A program made the position numbers and the translations under genes. The notes under the pieces were generated by a model that was given only the letters and a program-made list of their open reading frames with translations, was not told the DNA's origin and ran no database searches. A stretch of DNA of 64,000 bases from Arcobacter venerupis (lineage in GTDB: Bacteria; Campylobacterota; Campylobacteria; Campylobacterales; Arcobacteraceae), in NCBI RefSeq assembly GCF_013201665.1, contig NZ_CP053840.1, positions 682,001 through 746,000 on the forward strand, in the 5' to 3' direction. Each line of letters opens with the position of its first letter. Position 1 is the first letter of the stretch. This document shows, piece by piece, positions 19,982-29,652 of this stretch.

Positions 19982-20177
19982 AATAAAACCCTTTATATAT
20001 AATTATAATTTATTCTATTCTATCAAATAATTAATTTTATATATAGAATAATATTGCCATTGATAAAAAGTAAATAACAGCAATTTTTAGCTAACATTAG
20101 AGACTTTTTGTCTTTATGGCAAATTGAATTCTTTAAATTTTTATTTTAAATTTCTTAATAAACTTAGAAAACAAAAA

Positions 20178-20257
20178 ATGGAAAACAAAAGATGGAAAAC
20201 AACTCAAGCATCGCTTGTGGAAAACAAAGGATGGAAAACAAAAATGGAAAAACAAAC
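20178..20257 (+). repeat. Five-fold short repeat at the metK translation start
   Basis: Five copies of a unit close to wTGGAAAACAA lie at about 20178, 20192, 20217, 20231 and 20244. The last copy contains the metK start codon. A small hairpin (CAAGC-ATC-GCTTG, 20205-20217) lies between copies two and three. The repeats make the upstream region open in frame, which explains an apparent 40-residue N-terminal extension of MetK. Confidence 0.6.
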
Positions 20258-21458
20258 ACAATACTTATTTACAAGTGAAGTTGTAAGCCCTGGACACCCA
20301 GATAAATGCGCAGATATAATAGCTGACTCTATCGTAGACAAATTAATAATTGCAGACAAAGATAGTAGAGTAGCTTCAGAGGTTTTTGTTGCAGGGAAAC
20401 ATGTTGTAATTGGTGGTGAAGTAAAATCATCAGCTCAATTATCAAATAAAGATTATGAAAAAATAGTAAAAGATGCATTAGCAAAAATTGGTTACGATGG
20501 AAAATCAGCTTTCACAAAAGAGCAATGTTTACATCCAGATGATGTGCAAGTTCAAGTTTTATTAAATCAACAATCACCTGATATTAATCAAGGTGTTGAC
20601 CAAATTGATGGAGAAATAGGAGCTGGAGATCAAGGAATCATGTTTGGTTTTGCTTCAAGTGAAACAGCAGATTATATGCCAGCAGCTATAACATATGCAA
20701 GAATGTTATGTGATAAAGTTTATAATTATGCTTTAAAACATAATCAAAAATTAGGTGTTGATATTAAAACACAAGTTACAGTTGATTATGGGACAAAAGC
20801 TAATTTTGAAAATTGCAATCCACAAAAAATTCATACAATTGTTGTAAGTGCACCTTCAGTTGAGGGAATGCCAATTGAAGAAGTAAGAGAATTAATCCAA
20901 GGATTAATTGATGATTCAGGACTTCCTACAAATATGTATGATAAAAATTCAACAATTATTCATATTAATCCAACAGGAAGATATGTAAATCACTCTTCTT
21001 TACATGATAGTGGATTAACAGGAAGAAAATTAATTGTTGACTCATTTGGTGGATATTCACCAATTGGTGGAGGAGCACAAAGTTCTAAAGATTATACAAA
21101 AGTTGATAGATCTGGACTTTATGCTGCACGTTGGATTGCAAAACATATAGTTGCATCTGGACTCGCAAAAAAAGCAGTTGTGCAAATTTCTTATGCAATT
21201 GGAGTTGCACGACCAACATCAGTGTCTGTTGATACAATGGGTTCTTATACAAAATTTGATGATGATAAATTATCACAATTTGTAATGGATACTTTCCCAT
21301 TAACACCAAGATGGATTACACAAAAATTTGCCTTAGACAAACCAAGTGAAAAAACATTTTTATATGCAGATGTAGCCGCACGTGGTCAAGTTGGACAAAG
21401 TGATTACCCTTGGGAAAAACTTGACGAATTAGATAAATTTGAAAATATTCAAAATTAA
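20244..21458 (+). CDS. metK: S-adenosylmethionine synthetase
   Basis: MetK makes S-adenosylmethionine from methionine and ATP in the cytoplasm. It would supply the radical SAM enzymes and methyltransferases encoded in this window. The signature motifs are EVVSPGHPDKCADIIADSI, GAGDQGIMFGFAS and GGYSPIGGGAQSSKDYTKVDRSGLYAARW (visible around residues 270-300). The ATG at 20244 is chosen because the family begins a few residues before YLFTSEVVSPGHPD. The longer frame back to 20124 is made of repeat-derived residues. At about 404 aa it is slightly longer than E. coli MetK. Confidence 0.95.
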   Translation: MEKQTQYLFTSEVVSPGHPDKCADIIADSIVDKLIIADKDSRVASEVFVAGKHVVIGGEVKSSAQLSNKDYEKIVKDALAKIGYDGKSAFTKEQCLHPDDVQVQVLLNQQSPDINQGVDQIDGEIGAGDQGIMFGFASSETADYMPAAITYARMLCDKVYNYALKHNQKLGVDIKTQVTVDYGTKANFENCNPQKIHTIVVSAPSVEGMPIEEVRELIQGLIDDSGLPTNMYDKNSTIIHINPTGRYVNHSSLHDSGLTGRKLIVDSFGGYSPIGGGAQSSKDYTKVDRSGLYAARWIAKHIVASGLAKKAVVQISYAIGVARPTSVSVDTMGSYTKFDDDKLSQFVMDTFPLTPRWITQKFALDKPSEKTFLYADVAARGQVGQSDYPWEKLDELDKFENIQN

Positions 21459-21471
21459 TTAAAGGATTATT

Positions 21472-22338
21472 ATGGATTTAAGAAACCTATTTAGCAAAAT
21501 ATCTTTTGATACAAAATCAAAAGAACAACCAACAAAAAAAGATGCACCAAGTCACTGGATTAAATGTCCTGAGTGTAGTGCATTAATGTTTTTTAAAGAG
21601 GTTGAAGCTCAAAATAATATTTGTCCAAAGTGTAATTTTCACATGAGAATTGGAGCAAAAAGAAGAATTGAAATTTTGACTGATAAAGATAGTTTTGTTG
21701 AATATGATGCTGAATTAAAACCAAATGATCCTTTAAAATTTGTTGATAAAACTTCATACAAAAAAAGAGTAGAAGAAGCACTTAAGAATACAGGGAAAAC
21801 ATCTTCTGTTGTAAGTGGTGAATGTACTATAAATGAAATACCAGTTCAATTAGTAGTTTTTGATTTTGCTTATATGGGTGGAAGTTTAGGTTCGGTTGAG
21901 GGTGAAAAAATAGTGAGAGCTGTAAATAGAGCAATCGAAAAACATCAAGGGCTGATTATTATTTCAGCTTCTGGTGGTGCTAGAATGCAAGAATCTACCT
22001 TTGCTTTAATGCAAATGGCAAAAACTTCAGCAGCACTTAAAAAATTAGATCATGCAAAACTTCCATTTATCTCTATTTTAACTGATCCAACAATGGGTGG
22101 AGTTTCAGCTTCTTTCGCATTTTTAGGTGACATTATTATGGCAGAACCAGGTGCTTTAGTTGGATTTGCAGGTCAAAGAGTTATTAAACAGACAATTGGA
22201 GCTGATTTACCAGCTGGCTTCCAAAGAGCGGAGTTCTTACTTAAAAATGGTTCTATTGATATGGTTGTTAATAGAGCTTCTATGAAACAAACCTTAACGG
22301 ATTTATTAAGTATGTTTTCGAAAGAAAAGATTAGTTAA
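21472..22338 (+). CDS. accD: Acetyl-CoA carboxylase carboxyltransferase subunit beta
   Basis: AccD is the beta half of the carboxyltransferase that forms malonyl-CoA for fatty acid synthesis. The N-terminal zinc ribbon is WIKCPECSALMFF with CPKCNFHMRIG. The crotonase-like core includes IISASGGARMQES and LTDPTMGGVSASFAFLGD. It is 288 aa, full length. It follows metK by 13 bases and precedes thiE by about six, so the genes are probably co-transcribed. Confidence 0.97.
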   Translation: MDLRNLFSKISFDTKSKEQPTKKDAPSHWIKCPECSALMFFKEVEAQNNICPKCNFHMRIGAKRRIEILTDKDSFVEYDAELKPNDPLKFVDKTSYKKRVEEALKNTGKTSSVVSGECTINEIPVQLVVFDFAYMGGSLGSVEGEKIVRAVNRAIEKHQGLIIISASGGARMQESTFALMQMAKTSAALKKLDHAKLPFISILTDPTMGGVSASFAFLGDIIMAEPGALVGFAGQRVIKQTIGADLPAGFQRAEFLLKNGSIDMVVNRASMKQTLTDLLSMFSKEKIS

Positions 22339-22344
22339 TAGTTG

Positions 22345-22956
22345 ATGACATCATCAAATTTTGAAAAAGCTTTGGGTTTTAAACTCGAAGCTTTTAACCT
22401 TTTATATGTTTTATGTGATTATGAAACACTACTGAAAAAAAACATCTCACTTGAAAATTTTGTAGAATTGTGTAAAAAAAATGATGTAAAAATAGTTCAA
22501 TATAGAGATAAAATTTCATCTTTGCAAGAGCAAAAAATAAATCTTTTATATCTGAAATCACATCTTAATATTCCAATAATTATAAATGATAAAATAGATT
22601 TAATTGAATATGCAGATGGTTTACATCTAGGACAAGAAGATTTTTTTAAGATTCATAAGGATAAAAAACTAGCAGTAAAATTAATTAGATTAAAAATAAA
22701 AGACAAATTACTTGGACTTTCAACTCACAATGAAATAGAAATTTTAGAGGCTAATGAATTAGGCATAGATATGATTGGACTTGGTGCTTATAAAAATACA
22801 AGTACAAAAGATGTATCTACAATTTTAGGTTCTAAAATTTCATATTTAGCAAAAATATCAAAACATCCAGTTTGTGCTATTGGTGGAGTAAAAAAAGAAG
22901 ATCTTATAGAAAATATTAGATTTAATGTAGTAGGAAGTGGATTTTATGAAGATTAA
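22345..22956 (+). CDS. thiE: Thiamine phosphate synthase family protein
   Basis: This TIM-barrel protein of about 203 aa joins hydroxymethylpyrimidine diphosphate and thiazole phosphate. Motifs present are VKIVQYRDK, IIINDKIDLIEYADGLHLGQED, LLGLSTHNEIE and VCAIGGVKKEDL, which match ThiE. It carries an N-terminal extension of about 20 residues. The ATG at 22345 is preferred over a TTG one codon earlier. The gene overlaps rlmH. Some relatives are TenI-like regulators, so the catalytic assignment is likely rather than certain. Confidence 0.82.
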   Translation: MTSSNFEKALGFKLEAFNLLYVLCDYETLLKKNISLENFVELCKKNDVKIVQYRDKISSLQEQKINLLYLKSHLNIPIIINDKIDLIEYADGLHLGQEDFFKIHKDKKLAVKLIRLKIKDKLLGLSTHNEIEILEANELGIDMIGLGAYKNTSTKDVSTILGSKISYLAKISKHPVCAIGGVKKEDLIENIRFNVVGSGFYED

Positions 22957-23401
22957 TATTTATTCAATAATTAAACCCTCAAAAGATGAGTTTGATACGC
23001 TAATAAAAGAATTTATAAAAATGTCTTCAAAATATGCAAAGGTTGAAGTTTTTTATATATTTAATAAAAATATAGCAAAAGCTCAAACTATTGGAGAAAA
23101 AGAGGCTCAACAATCTTATAGTGAAACCTATGAGCCTTTACTTAAAGGTTATAATATTGCCCTTGATGTTCTTGGTAAAAAAGTTGATACTTATGCTTTT
23201 TCAGCACTACTTGAAGATAAAAATGAAGTAAACTTTTTTATAGGTGGTGCTTATGGTTTTCAAAGGGATTTTTTGACTAAATGTGATATGACAATCTCTT
23301 TGAGTGATTTAACAATGGCTCATAAAGTTGCCAATGTAGTTTTAACTGAACAGATATTTAGAGCCTTAAGTATTCAAAATAATCATCCATATCATAAGTA
23401 A
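22946..23401 (+). CDS. rlmH: 23S rRNA (pseudouridine-1915-N3)-methyltransferase
   Basis: RlmH is a SPOUT-fold methyltransferase that modifies helix 69 of 23S rRNA. The SAM-binding knot is seen in FFIGGAYGFQRDF and the C-terminal ISLSDLTMAHKVANVVLTEQIFRALSIQNNHPYHK region (positions about 117-151), including the HPYH ending typical of RlmH. The ATG at 22946 is preferred. The frame opens at a GTG at 22937. It overlaps thiE by 11 bases. Confidence 0.95.
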   Translation: MKINIYSIIKPSKDEFDTLIKEFIKMSSKYAKVEVFYIFNKNIAKAQTIGEKEAQQSYSETYEPLLKGYNIALDVLGKKVDTYAFSALLEDKNEVNFFIGGAYGFQRDFLTKCDMTISLSDLTMAHKVANVVLTEQIFRALSIQNNHPYHK

Positions 23402-23464
23402 TTTATAAACATTTTTGTATAATGGAAAAATAATAAAGAGTTCGTATAATAAAAAGGATAGAAA

Positions 23465-24478
23465 ATGGGTTTTAAGAAATATTTTATTTTCTCAATAATT
23501 TTAATTGTTGCCATATTTGGTTACGTGTATAGTTTAGACTTAGGTGAATATACTGTTTCAGTATTTGATTATACACTTGCCTTGCCAGTTGCAGCGTGGT
23601 TAATAGTTCCAATAACTTTACTTGCATTGGCAACTTATGTACATATTTTATGGTATGGGATACTTAAGTATTTTATACAAAGAGCTATATCAAAAGATTA
23701 TGAGACAATAATTAAAAGTATAAAATCAAACTTACTTGAAAAAGATGATACTTTTAAATTTAAAACAGTTGAGTTTAAAAACTTATTTTCAATTCTTGCT
23801 CAATTAAAATTAGAGGTACAAGCTAATAGATTTTCTTGTATTGATGAGGAATTAAATAAAATTGTTGCAAGTATTCAAGATATAAAAGATGGAAAATTTG
23901 TAAGTGATAAAGTAATTAAATTAACTGAAACAACTAAATTAGCTAATTTAAATATGCTAAATAAAGTTAATGAACAAATTGATTTTGCAGTTGATGTTCT
24001 TAAAAAACCAGAAAATTTTTCTACTAATGTTATAACACAATCTTTTGAAAATGTATTAGCTGAAAAAAGTATGACAACGATAAAAAAACTTTATAAAAAT
24101 ATTAAATTAGATAAAGAAATGTCTATGAAACTTTTTGAAAAAGATGTTGAAAACAATGAGTTTGGATTTACATCTGAAGAGATATTAAAAATTGTTAAAG
24201 ATTTAGATTATGATAAAAATGATTATTTAATGCTAGCAAAAAAATATGAAACAATTTTAAAACCAGATCAAATTATTGAACTATTTGAAAAACTATCATC
24301 TGAAATAGAAGATGCAATTCCTGCTTATTTACACGTTTTATTTGAATATGAAATGATTGATAAAGCAAGAGATCTTTTAGTAAATTCAAAAAATGATGAA
24401 TACACTGCTTTTAAAGCTTTATTAGATTTAAAAGAAGCAGGGAAATATTATAACTTAGAAGCGATATCTTACAAATAA
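23465..24478 (+). CDS. Membrane-anchored helical protein of unknown function
   Basis: This 337-aa protein has two N-terminal spans (about residues 5-25 and 40-65) forming a hairpin. A largely helical soluble domain of about 270 residues follows, rich in Lys, Glu and Leu. No enzymatic motif was recognised. It resembles conserved hypothetical proteins with a LapA-like anchor. A good TATAAT lies at 23445-23450. Its stop overlaps the dus start (TAATG), so it is linked to tRNA modification by transcription only. Confidence 0.75.
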   Translation: MGFKKYFIFSIILIVAIFGYVYSLDLGEYTVSVFDYTLALPVAAWLIVPITLLALATYVHILWYGILKYFIQRAISKDYETIIKSIKSNLLEKDDTFKFKTVEFKNLFSILAQLKLEVQANRFSCIDEELNKIVASIQDIKDGKFVSDKVIKLTETTKLANLNMLNKVNEQIDFAVDVLKKPENFSTNVITQSFENVLAEKSMTTIKKLYKNIKLDKEMSMKLFEKDVENNEFGFTSEEILKIVKDLDYDKNDYLMLAKKYETILKPDQIIELFEKLSSEIEDAIPAYLHVLFEYEMIDKARDLLVNSKNDEYTAFKALLDLKEAGKYYNLEAISYK

Positions 24479-25410
24479 TGAATAAAAAACTTGATTTTAG
24501 CCGACCCCTTGTGGTGTTGGCACCACTTGCTGGATATACTGACTTACCTTTTCGTTCAGTTGTTAAAAAATTTGGAGCGGATTTAACTATTTCTGAGATG
24601 ATTTCATCAAATGCTTTAGTTTATAAATCAGAACGAACTCTTAAAATGATAGAAAAATCTCCAACTGAAGATCCATATTTTGTTCAAATTGCTGGAAATA
24701 AAATGGAACTAATCAGAGATGCAGTTTTAATTTTAAATGAAATAGATGGAATAGATGGAATTGATTTAAACTGTGGATGCCCTGCACCAAAGGTTTTTAA
24801 TCATGGTTCTGGTTCAAATCTTTTAGGAGATTTAAAAAAACTTGAAGAGATGCTCTCAACTGTAAAAAAATATTCAAATAAACAATATACAAGTGCAAAA
24901 GTAAGACTTGGTGTTAATGAAAAAATTCCAGTAGAAATTGGAAAAGCTGTTGAAGCTTGTGGAGTTGATTTTGTATCTGTTCATGGAAGAACAAGAGCAG
25001 GAAAGTATAAAGCTCCTGTTGATTATGATGCAATTAAAGCGATGAAAGAAGCTATCTCTATTCCTGTTATTGCTAATGGTGATATTAAAGATTATGATAA
25101 AGCAAAAGAAGTTTTAGAGTATACAAAAGCTGATGGTGTAATGATTGGTCGAGGTGCAATTGGAAAACCTTGGGTTTTTTATCAATTAAAACATGGAATT
25201 GAAGATATTTCAAATGAGATGAAAAAAGAGATTATTCTAGAACATTTTGATGCGATGCTTAAATTTCATGGACCACATGGTGCTATTATGTTTAGAAAAT
25301 TACTACACTCTTACTCAAAAGGGTATACAGGCGCAAATGAATTTAGAGATATTGTTAATAAAATCTCTGATATTAGTGTTATGCGAGATATGATAGAAAA
25401 CTTTTTTTAA
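24478..25410 (+). CDS. dusB: tRNA-dihydrouridine synthase
   Basis: This 310-aa flavoprotein reduces uridine in the tRNA D-loop. Family motifs are LAPLAGYTDLPFR, GIDLNCGCPAPKV (catalytic Cys), VSVHGRTRAGKY, VIANGDIKD and DGVMIGRGAIGKPWVF. The arrangement fits DusB, the common bacterial type. The start overlaps the stop of the upstream membrane gene by one base. Confidence 0.93.
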   Translation: MNKKLDFSRPLVVLAPLAGYTDLPFRSVVKKFGADLTISEMISSNALVYKSERTLKMIEKSPTEDPYFVQIAGNKMELIRDAVLILNEIDGIDGIDLNCGCPAPKVFNHGSGSNLLGDLKKLEEMLSTVKKYSNKQYTSAKVRLGVNEKIPVEIGKAVEACGVDFVSVHGRTRAGKYKAPVDYDAIKAMKEAISIPVIANGDIKDYDKAKEVLEYTKADGVMIGRGAIGKPWVFYQLKHGIEDISNEMKKEIILEHFDAMLKFHGPHGAIMFRKLLHSYSKGYTGANEFRDIVNKISDISVMRDMIENFF

Positions 25411-25503
25411 ACTTTTTTAATATGATTCAAAAGTTATTTAGATAGAATATTGCACTTTATAAAAAATAAAGAAAATTATATATAGTTTTAATAAAGGAAA
25501 TAT

Positions 25504-26322
25504 TTGACTAAATACTATTTTGAATTAACTCTAAAACCAGAAAGTAATTTTGAACTTTTTGTAGATTTATTAAATGCAATTACAACTGATGCTATTGAAG
25601 AACTAGATGAGACTTTAATAATTAGAAGTGAAGAAGAACTAACTGATTTAATATTTGGTATTGAAGAGTTTGCAAAAGCACTAAATGAAAAATGTGAAAT
25701 CACTTATGAAAAAAAAGAGAATATTGATTGGATAAAAGAGTATCAGCAATCTGTAAAAGCAGTTGAAGTAGGTAACTTTTTTATAAGACCGTCTTGGGTA
25801 GAGAAAAAAGATGGGAAAATTGATATTATAATTAATCCTGCATTATCTTTTGGTTCAGGTCATCATGAAACTACATCTTCTTGTATTGAAGCTATTGATG
25901 AGTTTGTAACTTCTAATCAAACAGTTTTAGATGTTGGAACAGGAAGTGGAATTCTTGCAATTGCAGCTGCAAAAAAAGATTGTATAGTTGACATTTGTGA
26001 TACGGATGAAGTTTGTGTAATTGATACAAAAGCTAATTTTGAATTAAATGATGTAAAATTTAATGACTCATGGGTAGGCTCTACGAATAAAACAACTAAA
26101 AAATATGATGTAGTAATTGCAAATATTGTTGCAGATGTTCTTGTAATGATAGCCTCAGATTTAAAGAAATGTTTAAATGAAGATGGTATATTGATAATTT
26201 CAGGTATTTTGGATAAACATATTAACAGAGTATTAAGTAAATTTAATGATTTAGAACAAATCAAACTTATTCATAAAAATGAGTGGATGAGTGTTGTATT
26301 TAAAAAAAATAAGGAGTTTTAG
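25504..26322 (+). CDS. prmA: Ribosomal protein L11 methyltransferase
   Basis: PrmA trimethylates ribosomal protein L11. Motif I of the SAM-binding fold is VLDVGTGSGILAIAAAK, preceded by the family motif ALSFGSGHHETTS, and followed by VVIANIVADVL. It is 272 aa, close to the usual length. The start is a TTG at 25504 with AAGGAAAT just upstream. ftsH begins two bases after its stop, so both share the promoter region at 25411-25503. Confidence 0.94.
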   Translation: MTKYYFELTLKPESNFELFVDLLNAITTDAIEELDETLIIRSEEELTDLIFGIEEFAKALNEKCEITYEKKENIDWIKEYQQSVKAVEVGNFFIRPSWVEKKDGKIDIIINPALSFGSGHHETTSSCIEAIDEFVTSNQTVLDVGTGSGILAIAAAKKDCIVDICDTDEVCVIDTKANFELNDVKFNDSWVGSTNKTTKKYDVVIANIVADVLVMIASDLKKCLNEDGILIISGILDKHINRVLSKFNDLEQIKLIHKNEWMSVVFKKNKEF

Positions 26323-26324
26323 TT

Positions 26325-28370
26325 ATGGCAAAAAAACAACAAAACAACAATTCAAATAATAACAATAACAGCAATGGCAATAATAATGGGAATGGTAATA
26401 ATTTTTTCAATAATAATCCATTATTAATTTTTGTAATTTTTTCTATAGTTACAATATTTGTTTTTAAAGCAATTTTCCCTGAAAATCAAATGGGAGCAGA
26501 TGCTACTAATTCAAATATTCAAGCCTTTGGACAAACATCTAATAAAACAATTGCATATTCAGATTTAAAAGCTTTAATTAGCTCAGGAAAAATAGATTAT
26601 GTAGGTATTGGAAATACACAAATTAAAGCTATCTCAAAAGCAGGAACAGGTTCTGTTACTACATATACTGCAAGAAGAGTAGTTCCTGATAACACTTTAA
26701 TTCCAGAATTAGAGAAAAATAATATCTCTTATGGTGGAATAAATGAAGAAAATATCCTTTCAGATATTTTATTTGGATGGGTTTTACCTATATTTATTTT
26801 CTTTGCTATTTGGATGTTTATTGCAAAAAGAATGCAAAAATCTATGGGTGGAGGTTCAGGAGGAATTCTTGGAATTGGATCATCTAAAAAAATGATTAAT
26901 TCTGAAAAACCAAATGTAACTTTTGATGATATGGCTGGAAATAAAGAGGCGAAGGAAGAAGTTCAAGAAATTGTTGATTTCTTAAAATCACCAGATAGAT
27001 ATGTAAGACTTGGAGCTCAAATTCCAAAAGGTGTTTTATTAGTTGGACCTCCAGGTACAGGTAAAACTCTTTTAGCAAAAGCAGTTGCAGGTGAAGCAAA
27101 TGTTGAATTTTTATCAGTTTCTGGTTCTGCATTTATTGAAATGTTTGTTGGAGTTGGAGCTAGTAGAGTTAGAGATTTATTCGAACAAGCAAAAAAAGTT
27201 GCACCTGCTATTATTTTTATTGATGAAATTGATGCAATTGGTAAAAGTAGAGCCTCTGGTGGTCCAATGGGTGGAAATGATGAGAGAGAACAAACTTTAA
27301 ATCAGTTATTAGCTGAAATGGATGGGTTCTCAACTGAATATGCTCCTGTAATCGTATTAGCAGCAACTAATAGACCAGAAGTTTTAGATCCAGCACTTTT
27401 AAGACCAGGAAGATTTGATAGACAAGTTTTAGTTGATAAACCTGATTATGAGGGTAGAGTTGAAATTTTAAATGTACATATTAAAGGTGTAAAACTTGGA
27501 AAAAATGTAGATTTAAAAGAGATTGCAAAAATGACAGCAGGCCTTGCAGGTGCAGATTTAGCAAATATTATAAATGAAGCTGCATTACTTGCTGGTCGTG
27601 CTTCTAAAGATCAAGTTGATCCAAGTGATTTTAAAGAAGCAGTTGAGCGACAAATAGCTGGTTTAGAGAAAAAATCAAAAAGAATTTCTCCAAAAGAGAG
27701 AAAAATCGTAGCATATCACGAATCAGGGCATGCATTAATTGCTGAGATTACAAAAGGTGCAAATAAAGTAAATAAAGTTTCAATTGTTCCAAGAGGACTA
27801 GCTGCTTTAGGATATACACTTAATACTCCTGAAGAGAATAAATATTTAATGCAAAAACATGAGCTAATTGCTGAAGTTGATGTATTACTTGGCGGAAGAG
27901 CTGCTGAAGAGGTATTTATTGGTGAGATTTCAACAGGTGCTGGAAATGACCTTGAAAGAGCAACTGGAATTATTAAATCAATGGCTACTGTTTACGGTAT
28001 GAGTGAAATTGCTGGATTGATGGTTCTTGAAAAAAGATCTAATCAATTCTTAGGTGGACAAACTCAAAAAGATTTCTCTGATGCAATGGCTAAAGATTTA
28101 GATGATCATACTAAAAATCTATTAAATGAAAGATATGAAATTGTCTTACAAAAACTAAGAGAAAATAGTGTTGCAATTGAAGAAATGACTGCTGAGTTAT
28201 TAGAAATTGAAGTAATTTCAGGTGAAAGAGTTAGAGAAATTATCACATTAAATGGTGGAACAGTATTTATTGATGGTGATTTACATAGTGATGCCATTGC
28301 TGAAATAAAAGAAGAAACTATAATTGAAGATAATTCAACAAATAGTGACGAAACAACTGAAAATAAATAA
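26325..28370 (+). CDS. ftsH: ATP-dependent zinc metalloprotease FtsH
   Basis: FtsH is a membrane-bound AAA+ protease that degrades misfolded membrane proteins and short-lived regulators. There are two N-terminal spans (about residues 34-50 and 145-165), Walker A GPPGTGKT, Walker B IIFIDEIDAIG, the second region of homology AATNRPEVLDPALLRPGRFDR and the zinc site HESGHA. It is 681 aa. The first 32 residues are an unusual Asn-rich stretch encoded by AAY-type triplets. It is followed by a strong terminator at 28390. Confidence 0.97.
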   Translation: MAKKQQNNNSNNNNNSNGNNNGNGNNFFNNNPLLIFVIFSIVTIFVFKAIFPENQMGADATNSNIQAFGQTSNKTIAYSDLKALISSGKIDYVGIGNTQIKAISKAGTGSVTTYTARRVVPDNTLIPELEKNNISYGGINEENILSDILFGWVLPIFIFFAIWMFIAKRMQKSMGGGSGGILGIGSSKKMINSEKPNVTFDDMAGNKEAKEEVQEIVDFLKSPDRYVRLGAQIPKGVLLVGPPGTGKTLLAKAVAGEANVEFLSVSGSAFIEMFVGVGASRVRDLFEQAKKVAPAIIFIDEIDAIGKSRASGGPMGGNDEREQTLNQLLAEMDGFSTEYAPVIVLAATNRPEVLDPALLRPGRFDRQVLVDKPDYEGRVEILNVHIKGVKLGKNVDLKEIAKMTAGLAGADLANIINEAALLAGRASKDQVDPSDFKEAVERQIAGLEKKSKRISPKERKIVAYHESGHALIAEITKGANKVNKVSIVPRGLAALGYTLNTPEENKYLMQKHELIAEVDVLLGGRAAEEVFIGEISTGAGNDLERATGIIKSMATVYGMSEIAGLMVLEKRSNQFLGGQTQKDFSDAMAKDLDDHTKNLLNERYEIVLQKLRENSVAIEEMTAELLEIEVISGERVREIITLNGGTVFIDGDLHSDAIAEIKEETIIEDNSTNSDETTENK

Positions 28371-28389
28371 GTTTTCAATCTACTTTTTA

Positions 28390-28425
28390 GGGTAAAAAAC
28401 TTTTTAGTTTTTTACCCCACTTTTT
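28390..28425 (+). terminator. Rho-independent terminator after ftsH
   Basis: GGGTAAAAAACT (28390-28401) pairs perfectly with AGTTTTTTACCC (28406-28417) around a four-T loop. The T-rich stretch CACTTTTT follows. Confidence 0.9.
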
Positions 28426-28501
28426 AACATTTTTAATCAAATATTATTTTTTATTAATTTAAGTTATAATTGAAGAATAATTATTACAATATAGGAATAC
28501 A

Positions 28502-28564
28502 ATGAACACTTTTTTTTACATATTATTTAATTTAAATACAAATTTGAAAAGGAGTATCTCATAA
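28502..28564 (+). CDS. Possible 20-residue ORF coupled to the sensor gene
   Basis: ATG at 28502 follows AGGAATAC, and the frame encodes 20 residues beginning MNTFFYILFNLN. Its stop codon overlaps the start of the next gene as TAATG. It could couple translation, act as a leader peptide or be a chance ORF. The downstream gene also has its own AAAAGGAG site within this ORF. Confidence 0.3.
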   Translation: MNTFFYILFNLNTNLKRSIS

Positions 28565-29652
28565 TGTCAAAAATATTTAGAAGAGTTTTCCTCTTAAATT
28601 TTTTAATTTTATTTGTTGCTTTATTATCATATTCACAATTAACAAATTTATTTTTTCAAAAAGATTTTTTTTATTTAGTAATTATTTTAACTTTATCTTC
28701 AATAATAATCTCTTATTTAGTTTCAAAGATAATTATTTTACCAATAGTTTTAAATTTAAAAAACTCAAAAGAAGAGTTTGAAAAATTCAACAACGATATG
28801 AAAAATCAAAGTCATCAGAAATCTTTTGAATTAGAATTAGTAAATTCAGCTTTGCAAGAAAAAGCAAAAGAACAAAAAGAATTAGCTGAAACATTACAAG
28901 AAAAATTAACTTTTGAAATTATAAATAGAGAAAAAAAAGAGCAATTATTAATTCATCAATCAAGATTAGCTGGAATTGGGAAAATTTCAATTAATATGCT
29001 CAATGAGTGTGAAGAATCGATTTCAAGTGTGAATTTTATTCTACAAAATATTAATACAATTCATAAACAAATTGATTTTAAAAATGAGTTAGTAAATAAA
29101 TCAATGGAACAACTTCATAGGGTAATTAATGAAATGCAGATGAAAAATGAAGAATTGAAAAATTTTATTAAACCAAATGAAGAAAAAAAAGAGTTTCATT
29201 TAGACGAAATAGTTATGAAATCTTTAGAAATGCTTGAAGAGACTTTTATGAATCATCATATTAAAATTGATTATAACTTTAGTAAATCAATTACTTTATA
29301 TGGTTTTCCAACTGAATTCTCTCAAGTAATTTTTAATATTCTTCAAAATGCAAAAGATGCTCTAATTGAAAAAGATGTTCTTGTTAAAAAAGTTTTTATT
29401 AGTATTAAAAAAGATAATGATTTTGCAAGTGTTACAATAGTAGATAATGCAGGAGGAATTGCAAAAAATATAATTGAGGATATATTTGAGCCATACTTTA
29501 CAACTAAATCATATAGAAAAGCTTCTGGTTTAGGGCTTTTTATCTCTAAAATTATAATTGAAGAAAATATGCAAGGAAAATTAGATTTTGAGAATGCAAG
29601 TGAGGGCGCTAAGTTTACGATTAAAATACCATTTTTTGAAGAAAACAAATGA
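28564..29652 (+). CDS. Degenerate membrane histidine kinase lacking the acceptor His
   Basis: This 362-aa protein has two N-terminal spans (about residues 8-30 and 37-63), a coiled coil and a kinase module. The ATP-binding domain looks intact: NILQNAKDALIEK (N box), VDNAGGI (G1), EPYFTTKS and ASGLGLFISKII (G2). The dimerisation helix aligns with that of the kinase at 30477-33053, but where that protein has AHQWRQPLN this one has LNECEESIS, placing Asn147 at the phospho-acceptor position. It overlaps the receiver-PAS gene by four bases. A regulatory pseudokinase role is inferred. Confidence 0.82.
   Translation: MSKIFRRVFLLNFLILFVALLSYSQLTNLFFQKDFFYLVIILTLSSIIISYLVSKIIILPIVLNLKNSKEEFEKFNNDMKNQSHQKSFELELVNSALQEKAKEQKELAETLQEKLTFEIINREKKEQLLIHQSRLAGIGKISINMLNECEESISSVNFILQNINTIHKQIDFKNELVNKSMEQLHRVINEMQMKNEELKNFIKPNEEKKEFHLDEIVMKSLEMLEETFMNHHIKIDYNFSKSITLYGFPTEFSQVIFNILQNAKDALIEKDVLVKKVFISIKKDNDFASVTIVDNAGGIAKNIIEDIFEPYFTTKSYRKASGLGLFISKIIIEENMQGKLDFENASEGAKFTIKIPFFEENK

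Noticed and set aside
20124-20243. A 40-residue N-terminal extension of MetK
   Set aside because: It is encoded by short repeats, has no match to the MetK family, and a start at 20244 gives the usual N-terminus.
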